Below, in pieces: positions 52,789-61,999 of a stretch of DNA of 64,000 bases. Each line of letters begins with the position of its first letter. The stretch's first letter is position 1. Below the pieces are notes generated by a model that was not told where the DNA came from, searched no databases, and worked only from the letters and a program-made list of their open reading frames with translations. The DNA is taken from positions 1 through 64,000 of the forward strand of contig JAGZWV010000004.1 in assembly GCA_018378775.1 (NCBI GenBank), given 5' to 3'. The position numbers were made by a program, and so were the translations under genes. Source of the stretch: Collinsella sp. GTDB lineage: Bacteria; Actinomycetota; Coriobacteriia; Coriobacteriales; Coriobacteriaceae.

Positions 52789-54004
52789 GGGTATCGACCT
52801 CCTTCGCCGGGCCTCGGCCATCCGCGCCCGCCATAGCGCCGCTGCAAGAAGCGCCGCCCCGTTCGACGGGTTCGCCTTCGCCCGATGCGCCTTCCGCCCG
52901 AAGCGCGCGGCTGAACGCCATCGCAAGCCGGGCATTCTCCTTGCGCGTGCGCACCGCGACGCGGCACCAGAAACGGGACAGTACCGAAAACGAGTCGCAC
53001 GTGCGGACCAAAACCCCCTGTTTATACAGGCGCTCGGGGATGTCTTTCGCCGGCGTGCGGACTAAAAGGAAGTTCGCATCCGACGGCACGACGGAAAGCC
53101 CGAGCGAGGAGAGCTCGTGGGAAAGCCACGCTCGCTCGCCCGCCAATACATCGCGCGTGCGCGAGACGTATTCGACGTCTTCCAGGGCGGCGATGCCCGC
53201 GGCCTCGGCGACCGAGGAGACGGGCCACGCCTGCCCCGCCCGGCGAATCCCCTCGATGAGTTGGGCGTTTCCGCTGATCAGATACCCCAACCGCAACCCT
53301 GCCATTCCGTAGAGCTTGGTGAACGCGGAGAGCACGGCCACATGGTGCGAACACGCGGCGCGTGCGGCCACGCTCCTTTCGCGGGCATCGGGCGCAAATC
53401 CGAGGAAGCACTCGTCCACGACGAGCAGTGCGCCCACCTGCTCGCAGCGGCAAGCCGCGGCATCGATCACGCGGGGGTCGACGAGGCGCCCCGTCGGGTT
53501 GTTCGGATTGCAGAGGTACGCCACGTCTCCCGGCCCCTCGATCGCGCGGGCGAAGGAGGCGGGCACGTCGAAGTCATCCGCTTCGGAGAGCGGGAACTCC
53601 TGCACGCATGCGCCGTAGTACGATGCCGCCTCCGCATATTCAGAGAACGTCGGCGCGCACACGACGATGCGTTTCGGGCGCACCGCCGCGGCGAGCCGCC
53701 AGATGATGTCGGACGCGCCCGCGCCGCAAACGATAGTATCTTCGGGAATGCCCTGGGTGCGCGCTAGGGCGCGAACGAGGGCGAGGCTTTCCCTATCGGG
53801 GTAGGCGTCGATTCGAGAAAGCGCCTTGCAAGCTGCGGCGACGGCACGCGGCGAGGGGCCTGCCGGATTCACGTTCACCGAGAAGTCAATGAGGTCGGAG
53901 GCGCCCCCTTCGCAAGCGATGCCGAGCGATTGCGCGCTGCCCCCATGCGTACGGGCGCGAAGGATTCCCCCGGCAGCCCGGGGCACGGCGCGGTCCTCCC
54001 TCAT
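52781..54004 (-). CDS. cobD: L-threonine-O-3-phosphate decarboxylase-like aminotransferase
   Basis: From the ATG at 54004 the protein is 407 residues. A fold-type I PLP domain has LIDFSVNVNPAGPSP, AYPDRESLALV, CNPNNPTGRL, VVDECFLGFA and LSAFTKLYGMAGLRLGYL (PLP lysine). In cob operons this is CobD, which makes (R)-1-amino-2-propanol phosphate for the nucleotide loop. The last ~40 residues are Gly/Ala/Glu-rich and outside the fold. It overlaps cbiB by 4 bp (ATGA). A HisC function is less likely here. Confidence 0.88.
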   Translation of the reverse strand: MREDRAVPRAAGGILRARTHGGSAQSLGIACEGGASDLIDFSVNVNPAGPSPRAVAAACKALSRIDAYPDRESLALVRALARTQGIPEDTIVCGAGASDIIWRLAAAVRPKRIVVCAPTFSEYAEAASYYGACVQEFPLSEADDFDVPASFARAIEGPGDVAYLCNPNNPTGRLVDPRVIDAAACRCEQVGALLVVDECFLGFAPDARERSVAARAACSHHVAVLSAFTKLYGMAGLRLGYLISGNAQLIEGIRRAGQAWPVSSVAEAAGIAALEDVEYVSRTRDVLAGERAWLSHELSSLGLSVVPSDANFLLVRTPAKDIPERLYKQGVLVRTCDSFSVLSRFWCRVAVRTRKENARLAMAFSRALRAEGASGEGEPVERGGASCSGAMAGADGRGPAKEVDTRG

Positions 54005-54975
54005 GCCATCACCCCCACGGCGAGCACGACCGCCGCGCGCGCGGCGCCGAAGACGACGAGCGCGCATACGGACGCGGCGAGCATGAGCCTTGTCGCCCGG
54101 GCGATGTCGCCCCACTCGATTTCGCGGTACGCGTCGCCTATCGTCGGTTTCTCAACGAGCTTGCCGAAATACACCGCGGGTCCTGCCAGGCGCAGCCCGA
54201 GCGCGCCCGCGCACGCTGACTCGGTCTGCGCCGCGTTCGGGCTCGCATGGCGACGCCTGTCGCGGCGCCAGATGCGCGCCGCCCCGCACGCGTCGAGCCC
54301 GACGATCGGGCACACGGCGATCATCAGCAGGGCCGATAAGCGCGAGGGAATCCAGTTCACCGCATCGTCGAGGCGCGCCGAGGCGCAGCCGAAGTCGATG
54401 TAGCGCTCGTTTTTGTAGCCCACCATGCTGTCGAGCGTGTTCACCGCCTTGTACGCCATGCCCAAGGGCGTACCCCCGATCATAAGGTAGAAAAGCGGCG
54501 CGATGACGCCGTCGCTCGCGTTCTCCGCCACCGTTTCCACGGCGGCGCGCGCAACGCCATGCTCGTCGAGAACAGACGTGTCGCGTCCCACGATGAGCCC
54601 GACGGCTTCGCGCGCCGCGACAAGGCCGCCCTTCGAGAACGCGCGGGCCACGGCCAGGCTCTGGCGGCGCAGCTCGCATGCCGCGAGAATCTGATAGCTC
54701 GCCCATGCCTCGGCCACGAAGCGCAAGCCGGGGTGAACCATGCCGCAAAGATGCAGGATTACCCAGGTCAAAAGCCCACACGCAAGCGGAAGCGCCACGG
54801 CGAGCACAAGCCCTGCGGCGCGCGTGCCCGCGGACGTTTGCGGGAATGCGCCCCGCAGGCGGCCTTCGGCCCACGTGATCGCGCGCCCCATGGCGACGAC
54901 GGGATGGGGAAGCCAGCGCGGGTCGCCGAGGACAAGGTCGGCCGCGAACCCGGCGGCGACGGCAAGAATCGTCAT
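54001..54975 (-). CDS. cbiB: Adenosylcobinamide-phosphate synthase
   Basis: From the ATG at 54975 the protein is 324 residues and has four to five membrane segments. CbiB motifs are AADLVLGDPRWLPHPVVAMG, VAENASDGVIAPLFY, GGTPLGMAYKAVNTLDSMVG, NERYIDFG and DDAVNWIPSRLSAL. It joins aminopropanol phosphate to adenosylcobyric acid. The ATG shares a base with the upstream TGA. Confidence 0.94.
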   Translation of the reverse strand: MTILAVAAGFAADLVLGDPRWLPHPVVAMGRAITWAEGRLRGAFPQTSAGTRAAGLVLAVALPLACGLLTWVILHLCGMVHPGLRFVAEAWASYQILAACELRRQSLAVARAFSKGGLVAAREAVGLIVGRDTSVLDEHGVARAAVETVAENASDGVIAPLFYLMIGGTPLGMAYKAVNTLDSMVGYKNERYIDFGCASARLDDAVNWIPSRLSALLMIAVCPIVGLDACGAARIWRRDRRRHASPNAAQTESACAGALGLRLAGPAVYFGKLVEKPTIGDAYREIEWGDIARATRLMLAASVCALVVFGAARAAVVLAVGVMA

Positions 54976-55976
54976 CACCGGGCATCGCCCCCCGAAGCGG
55001 GGCGAACGTCGCGAAGGCAGCGCCCATCCCAGGTGGCGGCCCATGCGCCGCCCGTCTCGGTATGCACGTCGAAGTATCCCATTTTCGGGACAGCTAGCTC
55101 GGAGAGCAGCGCTTTCACGGTACCCGCGTGAACGACGAAGACGGCGCGCCCACTCCCCTGGGCGCGCTCCGATTTGCACGCCTCCCGAAACGCCGCGACG
55201 ACGCGGCGGGTGAAATCGCTCTTGCCCTCGCCATGCGGGCAGCGCGTCTCGCACCAGGAGTCTACCCAGGCGCGGTAGCGCGCATCCTCTTTAAGCTCGG
55301 CGGCGCTTCGCCCCTCGAAGTCGCCGAAATCCATCTCGCGCAGACCGGGGCACGCCATAAGCTCAGCGTTCGGGAAGAGGATGCGCGCCGTCTGGTCGGT
55401 GCGGGCCATGCCGCTCGTGATAACACGGAACACGTCACGATCGCACGCGAGGTCGCGCAAAGCGCGCTCGCCCGCGCTCGACAGGGGCTCGTCGGTGCCC
55501 GCCCCGCTGTAGCGATGGTCTTCCGTGCCCGCCGTGGCACCATGGCGCACGAAGACGACTTCCAAAGGCGCGCCCGCGCCCTGCGTCCCTCGGGGCGCAT
55601 CGTCAAGGTTTCCTTTGATGACCTGGGGAATCCCGCACGTCATGCGCACGACGACGTAGGCGCGCGCAGCGAGCGCGCATCCCAGGCGCCCCGCGCGCTC
55701 GCGCCATTGGGCGTCTTCCGCACGCATAGGGACGACCCCCGAGCCGACCAAGGGCAGAATCACTACGTCGAAGCCAATCAACCGCTCGAGCGCCCGGCCA
55801 GCGTCGAGCGCGCGTACGAGTTCCTCAGCACGGTACGCGACGCGGCCGGCAAAAGCCGCGGGCACGCCGCCCTCCGCAAACTGCGCCGCGTCGACGAAAT
55901 CGTCAGCCGCGAACCCGAGCTTTTCGCGCACGAAGGCCCTCTTCCCCGAATGCGCGCCACCTACCACGAGAATCAT
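54975..55976 (-). CDS. CobU-like P-loop domain fused to an alpha-ribazole phosphatase (CobC)
   Basis: From the ATG at 55976 the protein is 333 residues. Residues 1-~160 resemble part of CobU: ILVVGGAHSGKRAFV (P-loop), then LVGSGVVPM and the ARAYVVVRMTCGIPQVIKG end. The RIxxHRxxR segment carrying the guanylylated histidine is missing. Residues ~165-333 are a histidine phosphatase (VVFVRHGATAGTEDHRY, FVVHAGTVKAL), matching CobC, which dephosphorylates alpha-ribazole phosphate. A separate CobU is encoded two genes upstream. The N-terminal half may be a helper or degenerate subunit. The start overlaps the cobS stop (ATGA). Confidence 0.85.
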   Translation of the reverse strand: MILVVGGAHSGKRAFVREKLGFAADDFVDAAQFAEGGVPAAFAGRVAYRAEELVRALDAGRALERLIGFDVVILPLVGSGVVPMRAEDAQWRERAGRLGCALAARAYVVVRMTCGIPQVIKGNLDDAPRGTQGAGAPLEVVFVRHGATAGTEDHRYSGAGTDEPLSSAGERALRDLACDRDVFRVITSGMARTDQTARILFPNAELMACPGLREMDFGDFEGRSAAELKEDARYRAWVDSWCETRCPHGEGKSDFTRRVVAAFREACKSERAQGSGRAVFVVHAGTVKALLSELAVPKMGYFDVHTETGGAWAATWDGRCLRDVRPASGGDAR

Positions 55977-56740
55977 AGGAGCATGCCCCCCGCCACCAGC
56001 ACGGCAAGCATCGCGAGCTCGGCCCATTGCAGAAACCATCCGGCCAAATCCCCCGTCACCCCGCCGAAGCGGGACAGAGCAACATGACGGTACCACGCGA
56101 GCGCCAAAAGCCCCGCCACCGCCATAAGGGCGCCAACGACCTGAGCGCACGCGACCATCCCTGCAGCTGAAGCAGCAGCGAAAGCGCAAAGCGGCACGAC
56201 GATCGCCGCGCGCTTCTTCGCAGGCGAGAGCCCCGCGGCCATGCCGTCCGCCCGCGCGGCAGGCCAGCATTCAACGGCGAACCCCGAAAGCGAGCGGGAG
56301 AACACGAGCGAGCACAGAAGCGCGAGAAACGCCCCCGCCGTAAGCGGCAGCGCGGTGAACAGGGAAAACTGCAGAATAAGGTATACGACAACACCAATGA
56401 CCCCGAAGGCGCCCGCCCGCGGGTCGTGCATGATCTCGAGCTTTCGCTCGCGCGGGGCCCAACTTGCAAGCGCATCGGAGGTGTCGCAGAGCCCGTCTAG
56501 GTGGATGCCTCCCGTCACCGCCACAGGCAACGCCACGAGCACGGCCGCGACGATGGTCGCGGGCACGCCGAGCAGGTTCGCCACGTGCCCCCACGCCATC
56601 ATGAGGAAGCCTTCCGCAACGCCCACCAGGGGAAACGCGGCAAGCGCATGGGTTGATCCGAAATCGGTCCAGGCCGATTTCGGGACGGGGATGCGCGAGA
56701 ACGTTCCGAACGCCGCGCCGATTGCCTCTGCTATCTTCAC
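55973..56740 (-). CDS. cobS: Adenosylcobinamide-GDP ribazoletransferase (cobalamin synthase)
   Basis: From the GTG at 56740 the protein is 255 residues, with about six membrane helices. It has GAAFGTFSRIPVP, FPLVGVAEGF, GGIHLDGLCDTSDALASW (metal-binding aspartates), DPRAGAFGVIG and FGGVTGDLAGW. It joins alpha-ribazole to adenosylcobinamide-GDP. The GTG overlaps the cobU stop (GTGA). Confidence 0.93.
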   Translation of the reverse strand: MKIAEAIGAAFGTFSRIPVPKSAWTDFGSTHALAAFPLVGVAEGFLMMAWGHVANLLGVPATIVAAVLVALPVAVTGGIHLDGLCDTSDALASWAPRERKLEIMHDPRAGAFGVIGVVVYLILQFSLFTALPLTAGAFLALLCSLVFSRSLSGFAVECWPAARADGMAAGLSPAKKRAAIVVPLCAFAAASAAGMVACAQVVGALMAVAGLLALAWYRHVALSRFGGVTGDLAGWFLQWAELAMLAVLVAGGMLL

Positions 56741-57285
56741 CTTGTAGGTCCTTCGCCTTTCATCCACACGGGAATCCCGCATACCACTTCGACTGCGCGG
56801 TCGGACAGCGCCGCCACGCCCGCGTTCACGCGCGCGAGCGCGCGCCTCCATGCCTCGGTCCCCTCATCGTAGCGCATCCCATCGGCGAACACGTCGACGG
56901 TGACCACCACCGTATACGCAGCGGCCTGAGCGAGCCGTTCGATGCCTCCGAGCACCTCGCGCGCCGCAACGTCGGGGTCACGTGGGGATAAGCCGCCTTC
57001 CGCGAAGAGTTCGTTCGCAACCAGGTTGCCCACGTCCTCCAAAAGAAGCGTGCAGCCGCGCGGAAGCCCGGGCACTGCGGCGCCCACGTCACGCGTGCGC
57101 TCGAGGGTGGAAAACCCCTTGCCCTCGCGCATCGCCCGATGGCGCGCGATGCGGCGGGCGCCCTCTTCCCCGAAGGGCTCCATCGTTGCCAGGTACACGC
57201 GGGGGCCGTCGTGCCCGAGGCACAGGGACTCGGCGTAGGCGCTCTTGCCGCTCGCGGCGGCGCCGATGACGAGCGTCACCGTCAT
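56737..57285 (-). CDS. cobU: Adenosylcobinamide kinase/guanylyltransferase (CobU)
   Basis: From the ATG at 57285 the protein is 182 residues. VIGAAASGKSAYAESL (P-loop), YLATMEPFGEEGARRIARHR with the guanylylation-site histidine, STLE and LLLEDVGNLVANELF match CobU. The usual NEVGxGIVP motif is replaced by VDVFADGMRYD. That motif survives instead in the CobU-like domain fused to CobC. The ATG overlaps the cobT stop (ATGA). Confidence 0.88.
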   Translation of the reverse strand: MTVTLVIGAAASGKSAYAESLCLGHDGPRVYLATMEPFGEEGARRIARHRAMREGKGFSTLERTRDVGAAVPGLPRGCTLLLEDVGNLVANELFAEGGLSPRDPDVAAREVLGGIERLAQAAAYTVVVTVDVFADGMRYDEGTEAWRRALARVNAGVAALSDRAVEVVCGIPVWMKGEGPTR

Positions 57286-58424
57286 TTCCCGGCCTCGAAA
57301 TGCTCGTAAGCAGCCATGCCAGTCGCCGTGAACGTCTTCCCATCCCGGTACACGCGCAGCGCCGAATCCAGAAGGGGCAGATACGCCATGGCGCCCGCGC
57401 CCTCGCCCAAGTGCATGCCTGCGTCGAGGGGTGCCTTTATTCCGAGCTCGCGAAGGAGCTCCTGGCTTGCGGGTTCGCTTGATGCGTGGGTGCCCACGAG
57501 GTAGCCCAAGGCGTTGGGGCACAGGCGCGCCGCGCACAGGGCCGCCGTGCAGGATATGACCCCGTCGAGGAGCGCCGGAGCCTTCGAGGCCGCGGCCCCC
57601 AGGTAGAAGCCGCACATCGCCGCGATGTCGAAGCCGCCCACCTTCGAGAGCACGTCGATCGGGTCGGCAGGATCGGGCGAGTTCGCATCGATAGCGCGCT
57701 CGACCACGTCGCGCTTACGCGCGAGCGAGGCGTCCGAGAGCCCCGCGCCGCGCCCGACGAGGCTCCGCGCGTCCGCCCGGATGAGCACTGCGGCCACCGC
57801 CGCCGAGGTGGTCGTGTTGCCGATGCCCATCTCGCCCGCGGCGAGAAGGCGCACGCCGGCACGGGCAAGTCCGCACGCGACGGCGATTCCGACCTCGATC
57901 GCGCGCACGGCCCCATCGCGAGACATAGCGGAGCCGTGCGCGATGTTGCCGCTCCCCCGCCGCACGTTCGCGCGCACCATGCGCGCGTCTTCTATGCCCC
58001 GGGCCATACCCACGTCGACGGGCACGACCTCGGCACCCGCGAACGCCGCCATGCGGCAGGCGCTCGTGGCCCCCTCGCACATGTTGCGTGCGACGGCTCG
58101 CGTCACGTCTTGCCCGCTTTGCGACACGCCTTCGGCAACGACCCCGTTGTCGGAGAAGAATACCGCGAGCGCACGGGGGAACTCGGCCACCTCGGCGCTC
58201 CCCTGAGCTGCGGCGATACACGCGACGGCGTCTTCAAAGTCGCCCAATCCCCCCAAGGGGTGCGCGATGGAGTCCCACGCGGCGTACGCGGCGGCGCGGG
58301 CGCACTCGTCTGCGGGCGCGATCCGGGAGAGCGCGGCTTCGAGCACGGCGCCCGGCGCCGACGAGAACGCGCGCCCGACTTCCTCGCGGATACAGGCAAG
58401 CGCGGTTTCGGTTGCTTCAGCCAT
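57282..58424 (-). CDS. cobT: Nicotinate-nucleotide--dimethylbenzimidazole phosphoribosyltransferase
   Basis: The 380-residue enzyme activates the lower-ligand base as alpha-ribazole phosphate. Motifs are LGGLGDFEDAVACIA, FFSDNGVVAEGVSQSG, GMARGIEDARMVR, AAGEMGIGNTTTSAAVAA, VGGFDIAAMCGFYLGAA, and HLGEGAGAMAYLPLLDSAL with the catalytic glutamate. AGGAG lies 7 bases before the ATG at 58424. It overlaps cbiA by 8 bp. A Gly/Ser-rich active site gives no certain clue to the lower ligand. Confidence 0.94.
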   Translation of the reverse strand: MAEATETALACIREEVGRAFSSAPGAVLEAALSRIAPADECARAAAYAAWDSIAHPLGGLGDFEDAVACIAAAQGSAEVAEFPRALAVFFSDNGVVAEGVSQSGQDVTRAVARNMCEGATSACRMAAFAGAEVVPVDVGMARGIEDARMVRANVRRGSGNIAHGSAMSRDGAVRAIEVGIAVACGLARAGVRLLAAGEMGIGNTTTSAAVAAVLIRADARSLVGRGAGLSDASLARKRDVVERAIDANSPDPADPIDVLSKVGGFDIAAMCGFYLGAAASKAPALLDGVISCTAALCAARLCPNALGYLVGTHASSEPASQELLRELGIKAPLDAGMHLGEGAGAMAYLPLLDSALRVYRDGKTFTATGMAAYEHFEAGK

Positions 58425-59799
58425 GCCGTCTCCTCTCTGCGAACGACGCTGCGGCAGACGCGAACGCGCGCGCAACGTCGGGGTTAGCAGGATAGTACAC
58501 ATGCGGGAAGCCCGCCACCAGGGACAGGGTGGTCGTCATGCACGGCCAGCCCTTGTCGCGCCGGGGCTTCTGCGCCCAGAAGTCGCCGCCCGGGCAGGTG
58601 GACTGCCAGTAGTGGAACTCGTGCGCGCGGATGCGTGTGCCGCGCGGCCCGTAGAGCCCGTCGCGTTGGGAAGCGAGCTCCACGTACCCGAAATGGGACA
58701 GCCTTCCCCCGTTCTCGCTTGCGCCCTCAAGGGCGCCAGCAACAGGCCAACGCCGCCCCTCGCTATCGGCGATTTCGCGCTGCAGGTACAAAAACCCACC
58801 GCATTCGGCGACCGTCGGCATGCCGGATTCCACCGCGCGCCGCACCGCCTCGCGCATCGGCGAGTTCTCGGAGAGCTGCCGCGCATTGAGCTCCGGGTAG
58901 CCGCCCCCCAGATAGAGGGCGCTTGTCCCCCGGGGCAACTCGCTATCACACAGAGGGCTGAAAAAGGCCAGCTCGCAACCCAGATCCTCGAGCGCGCGCA
59001 GGTTCTCCTCGTAGTAGAACGAGAACGCCTCGTCACGCGCGACGGCGACGATGGGCCGCGCTCCGGCGATCGGCTCCAACCGGTAAGGTTCCTCGCGGAT
59101 ATCGGGTGCCGTCGCCGCTATTTCGAGCAAGCGGTCGACGTCGACGCTCTTTTCCACCAGCTCGGCCATCTTGTCGATGCGCGCGGAGAGCTGCTTGACC
59201 TCGTCGGCGGTCACAAGCCCCAAATGCCGGCTTTCGAGCGAGAACGCCTCGTCGGCGGGGATATTCCCCAAAACCGCGACGCCCGTGTGCTTCTCGATCG
59301 CAGGCGCCGCGTAGGCGCAGGCAGCGGCGCTCGTCTTGTTCAGCACGACGCCGCGCACGTTCGCACAAGGCAGGAACTCGGCGATGCCGCGGATTACGGC
59401 GGCGAGCGATAAAGACGCCCCGCGCCCGTTCACCACTAAAACGACCGGCGTTTCCGTGTCGCGCGCAACCTGGTAGCTGCTCGCGTCGGCCACGCCGGGC
59501 GCCATGCCGTCGTAGAAGCCCATGACCCCCTCGAGCACCGCGATATCCGCGCCCGCGGCGCCGCGTGCGAGCAGAGCGCGCAGCGTCGAGGCGTCGGTGA
59601 AGAAGCCGTCTAAGTTACCCGAGCGCGCACCCACGACGCGGCGATGAAAGAGCGGATCAATGTAGTCGGGGCCGCATTTGAAGGCCGCGCATGCAAGGCC
59701 GCGGCGCGCGAGCGCGCGCAGGAGCGCGCACGTTACGACCGTCTTGCCGCTCCCGCTCGAGGGCGCAGCGACCATGAGGCGCGGGATGGACGTGATCAC
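58417..59799 (-). CDS. cbiA: Cobyrinic acid a,c-diamide synthase
   Basis: The 460-residue enzyme amidates the a and c side chains. It has LMVAAPSSGSGKTVVTCALL, FKCGPDYIDPLFH, LEGVMGFYDG, LYLGGGYPEL, the glutaminase Cys in VAECGGFLYLQ and the HEFHYW histidines. The GTG start overlaps the upstream TGA (GTGA). Confidence 0.95.
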   Translation of the reverse strand: MITSIPRLMVAAPSSGSGKTVVTCALLRALARRGLACAAFKCGPDYIDPLFHRRVVGARSGNLDGFFTDASTLRALLARGAAGADIAVLEGVMGFYDGMAPGVADASSYQVARDTETPVVLVVNGRGASLSLAAVIRGIAEFLPCANVRGVVLNKTSAAACAYAAPAIEKHTGVAVLGNIPADEAFSLESRHLGLVTADEVKQLSARIDKMAELVEKSVDVDRLLEIAATAPDIREEPYRLEPIAGARPIVAVARDEAFSFYYEENLRALEDLGCELAFFSPLCDSELPRGTSALYLGGGYPELNARQLSENSPMREAVRRAVESGMPTVAECGGFLYLQREIADSEGRRWPVAGALEGASENGGRLSHFGYVELASQRDGLYGPRGTRIRAHEFHYWQSTCPGGDFWAQKPRRDKGWPCMTTTLSLVAGFPHVYYPANPDVARAFASAAASFAERRRHG

Positions 59800-61268
59800 C
59801 GGGCGCCGCCTTCCCCACCCGCGGCGTTGCAGTTAGCAAGCGAGACCACCTCAACGGATGGGTTCCCCTCGGCAGAAAGGTCCTCCCCGACAGGCGACTC
59901 AGCAAACGCCCCGACTTCGGCAAGCTCCTCGGCATCCGCGCCCGCACCACGCGCGGTGACGAGGAACACGGGGTTTTGCGACTTCATAAGATGGTGCGAG
60001 CCTACAGCCTCGGCGCGGGCGGCCGACACCTGGCACGCCTCGAACCCCTTAAAGCGCGAACCCGAGAGGAGCGCGCACGCCTCGGTGAACGTCTCAACGG
60101 TGACGCATGGCACGCACAGGCGAACCTGCGAGTTCTTCTCGAGCGCCGCCTCCACGATGGAGGGGAGCTCGCCCGCGCTCCCGCCGACGAACACGGCGTC
60201 GGGGATGGGCAGTTTCGCGAGCGCATCGGGGGCGACACCGGGGACCGCATGCACGTTGCCGCACCCGAATGCATCCGCGTTCTCTCGGATGAGCCGCACG
60301 CCGGCCGCGTTGCGCTCGACCGCCCATACCGACCCCGCTCGCGCGACGAGCGCCGCCTCGATCGACACGCTCCCCGTGCCGGCGCCGACGTCCCACACGG
60401 TGTCCGTCGCGGTAAGGCGCAGCTTCGCGAGCGCGACGGCGCGCACCTCCTGCTTGGTCATGGGAACGTCGCCGCGGATGAAGAGCTCGTCGGGAATGCC
60501 CGAGGAAGCGTACGGCCAGCGGGGGCTCGCGGCGCGGGATGCGCCCGCAGAGTCCGCCGCGGAAGAAGCCGCCGCGGGCGCAGACGCGCCGACCGGCGTC
60601 TCGGAGGCTGCGCCAGAGCCCGCAGGCGACCCGTCGCCGCCTGCGAACTCGATAAGCATCACGTTCAAGTCGTCGAACGTCTGACCTGCGATTTCACTTG
60701 CGGTCGCGCGAGTGATGCGCTCGTCGGGGTACGACAGGCGCTCGGCCACCGTCACGCGCGCGTCCCCGAAGCCCGCCTGCACAAGCTCGCCCGAAAGCCG
60801 CGAGGGGTCTTCCCCGCCCGACGTGGCGAGGAAGAGCTCACCTGCGCGCTCGGCCTCGGCCACGATGTCGCACGCCACACCGTGAGCGCTCGCGAAGCGC
60901 CAATCCTGCCATGGACGCGCGAGGCGCGCGGCGAGATACGACGCTGAGCTTATGCCGGGAATGACGCGAACGTCCACCTGCGCGTCGCCGGAGAGCGCCT
61001 CCACCAGGCGGCGCGCGCCGCTGAACAGCCCCACATCGCCCGTCATCACGACCACGGCGCGCTGCCACGACGCCACATCGGTGAGCGCGGCGACGATGTC
61101 CGCCGTCTTCACGAGCTCGCATCTCACCACGTCGGGCGGCACGTCGATGCCGGCAAGCGCGCGATGAGCGCCGATGACCACGTCGGCGATGTCGATCGCG
61201 TCGAGCGCCGCGCGCGAGAGCAAGTCGGGGTTTCCGGGCCCCGCCCCGATGATCGTTACCTTTCGCAT
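59796..61268 (-). CDS. cbiET: Fused precorrin-6Y/7 methyltransferase and decarboxylase CbiE-CbiT
   Basis: From the ATG at 61268 the protein is 490 residues. CbiE (~1-205) has TIIGAGPGNPDLLSRAAL, VVVMTGDVGLFSGA and VIPGISSASYLAARL. A ~50-residue Ala/Ser/Gly/Pro linker follows. CbiT (~255-445) has RGDVPMTKQEVRAVALAKL and WDVGAGTGSVSIEAAL. Together they methylate C5 and C15 and decarboxylate C12, as CobL does. GGGAG lies 6 bases before the ATG. The upstream open frame into cbiH is spurious. Confidence 0.93.
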   Translation of the reverse strand: MRKVTIIGAGPGNPDLLSRAALDAIDIADVVIGAHRALAGIDVPPDVVRCELVKTADIVAALTDVASWQRAVVVMTGDVGLFSGARRLVEALSGDAQVDVRVIPGISSASYLAARLARPWQDWRFASAHGVACDIVAEAERAGELFLATSGGEDPSRLSGELVQAGFGDARVTVAERLSYPDERITRATASEIAGQTFDDLNVMLIEFAGGDGSPAGSGAASETPVGASAPAAASSAADSAGASRAASPRWPYASSGIPDELFIRGDVPMTKQEVRAVALAKLRLTATDTVWDVGAGTGSVSIEAALVARAGSVWAVERNAAGVRLIRENADAFGCGNVHAVPGVAPDALAKLPIPDAVFVGGSAGELPSIVEAALEKNSQVRLCVPCVTVETFTEACALLSGSRFKGFEACQVSAARAEAVGSHHLMKSQNPVFLVTARGAGADAEELAEVGAFAESPVGEDLSAEGNPSVEVVSLANCNAAGGEGGAR

Positions 61269-61999
61269 GGAATCTCCCGATACCCGCGCGGCGTGACCAT
61301 ACGGCCGCCTACGCGCTTCGTGCCCGCGTTGCCGACGAACACGGTGGTGAACATGTCGGCATCGAGCTCCCCCAGCTCGGAGAGCCTGCACATGCCCGAC
61401 TGCTGCCCCTCGCGCCCGATGTTGCGTACCCAGCCGCAGAGCGTGTCTGGGGCCTTCCATTCGAGCATAATCTTCGCCGCGCGTGAGAGCCTGTCGGCGC
61501 GCTTTCTGCTGCGCGGGTTGTACAAACAGATGCAGAAGTCGGCGCTCGCCACAGCGGCGAGCCTGCGCTCGATGACCTCCCATGGCGTGAGCAGGTCGGA
61601 GAGCGACACGACCGCGAAGTCGTGGGCAAGCGGGGCGCCGAGCACCGCCGACCCGCTCTGAGCCGCGGTGGCCCCGGCGATAACTTCCACGTCTACATCG
61701 GGGTAGTCCTCCGCAAGCTCCAGCACGGGGCTCGCCATGCCGTACACGCCCGCGTCGCCGCTGCACACGAGCGCCACGGCTTCTCCACTCTGCGCGCGCG
61801 AAAGCGCAAGGCGGCACCGTTCGACCTCGTGCATCATCGGCGTCGCGAGATGCGCCGCGTCGGGCACGGCGGCGAGCGCGAGCTCCACGTATTTCGTGTA
61901 ACCCACAACGACGTCGGACGCCTCGAGCGCACGCCGAGCCGCAATCGTCATGCCGTCGGGGCCGCCCGGGCCGATTCCCACCACGAAGAGCTTTCCCAT
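61256..61999 (-). CDS. cbiH: Precorrin-3B C17-methyltransferase
   Basis: The 247-residue SAM methyltransferase has LFVVGIGPGGPDGMTIAARR, VVGYTKYVELA, VALVCSGDAGVYGMASPVLE, AGATAAQSGSAVLGAPLAHD, LYNPRSRKRADRL and MVTPRGY. It contracts the corrin ring by C17 methylation. The ATG at 61999 is favoured over the adjacent GTG because AAGGAG lies 5 bases upstream; it shares a base with the cbiG stop. Confidence 0.94.
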   Translation of the reverse strand: MGKLFVVGIGPGGPDGMTIAARRALEASDVVVGYTKYVELALAAVPDAAHLATPMMHEVERCRLALSRAQSGEAVALVCSGDAGVYGMASPVLELAEDYPDVDVEVIAGATAAQSGSAVLGAPLAHDFAVVSLSDLLTPWEVIERRLAAVASADFCICLYNPRSRKRADRLSRAAKIMLEWKAPDTLCGWVRNIGREGQQSGMCRLSELGELDADMFTTVFVGNAGTKRVGGRMVTPRGYREIPCER

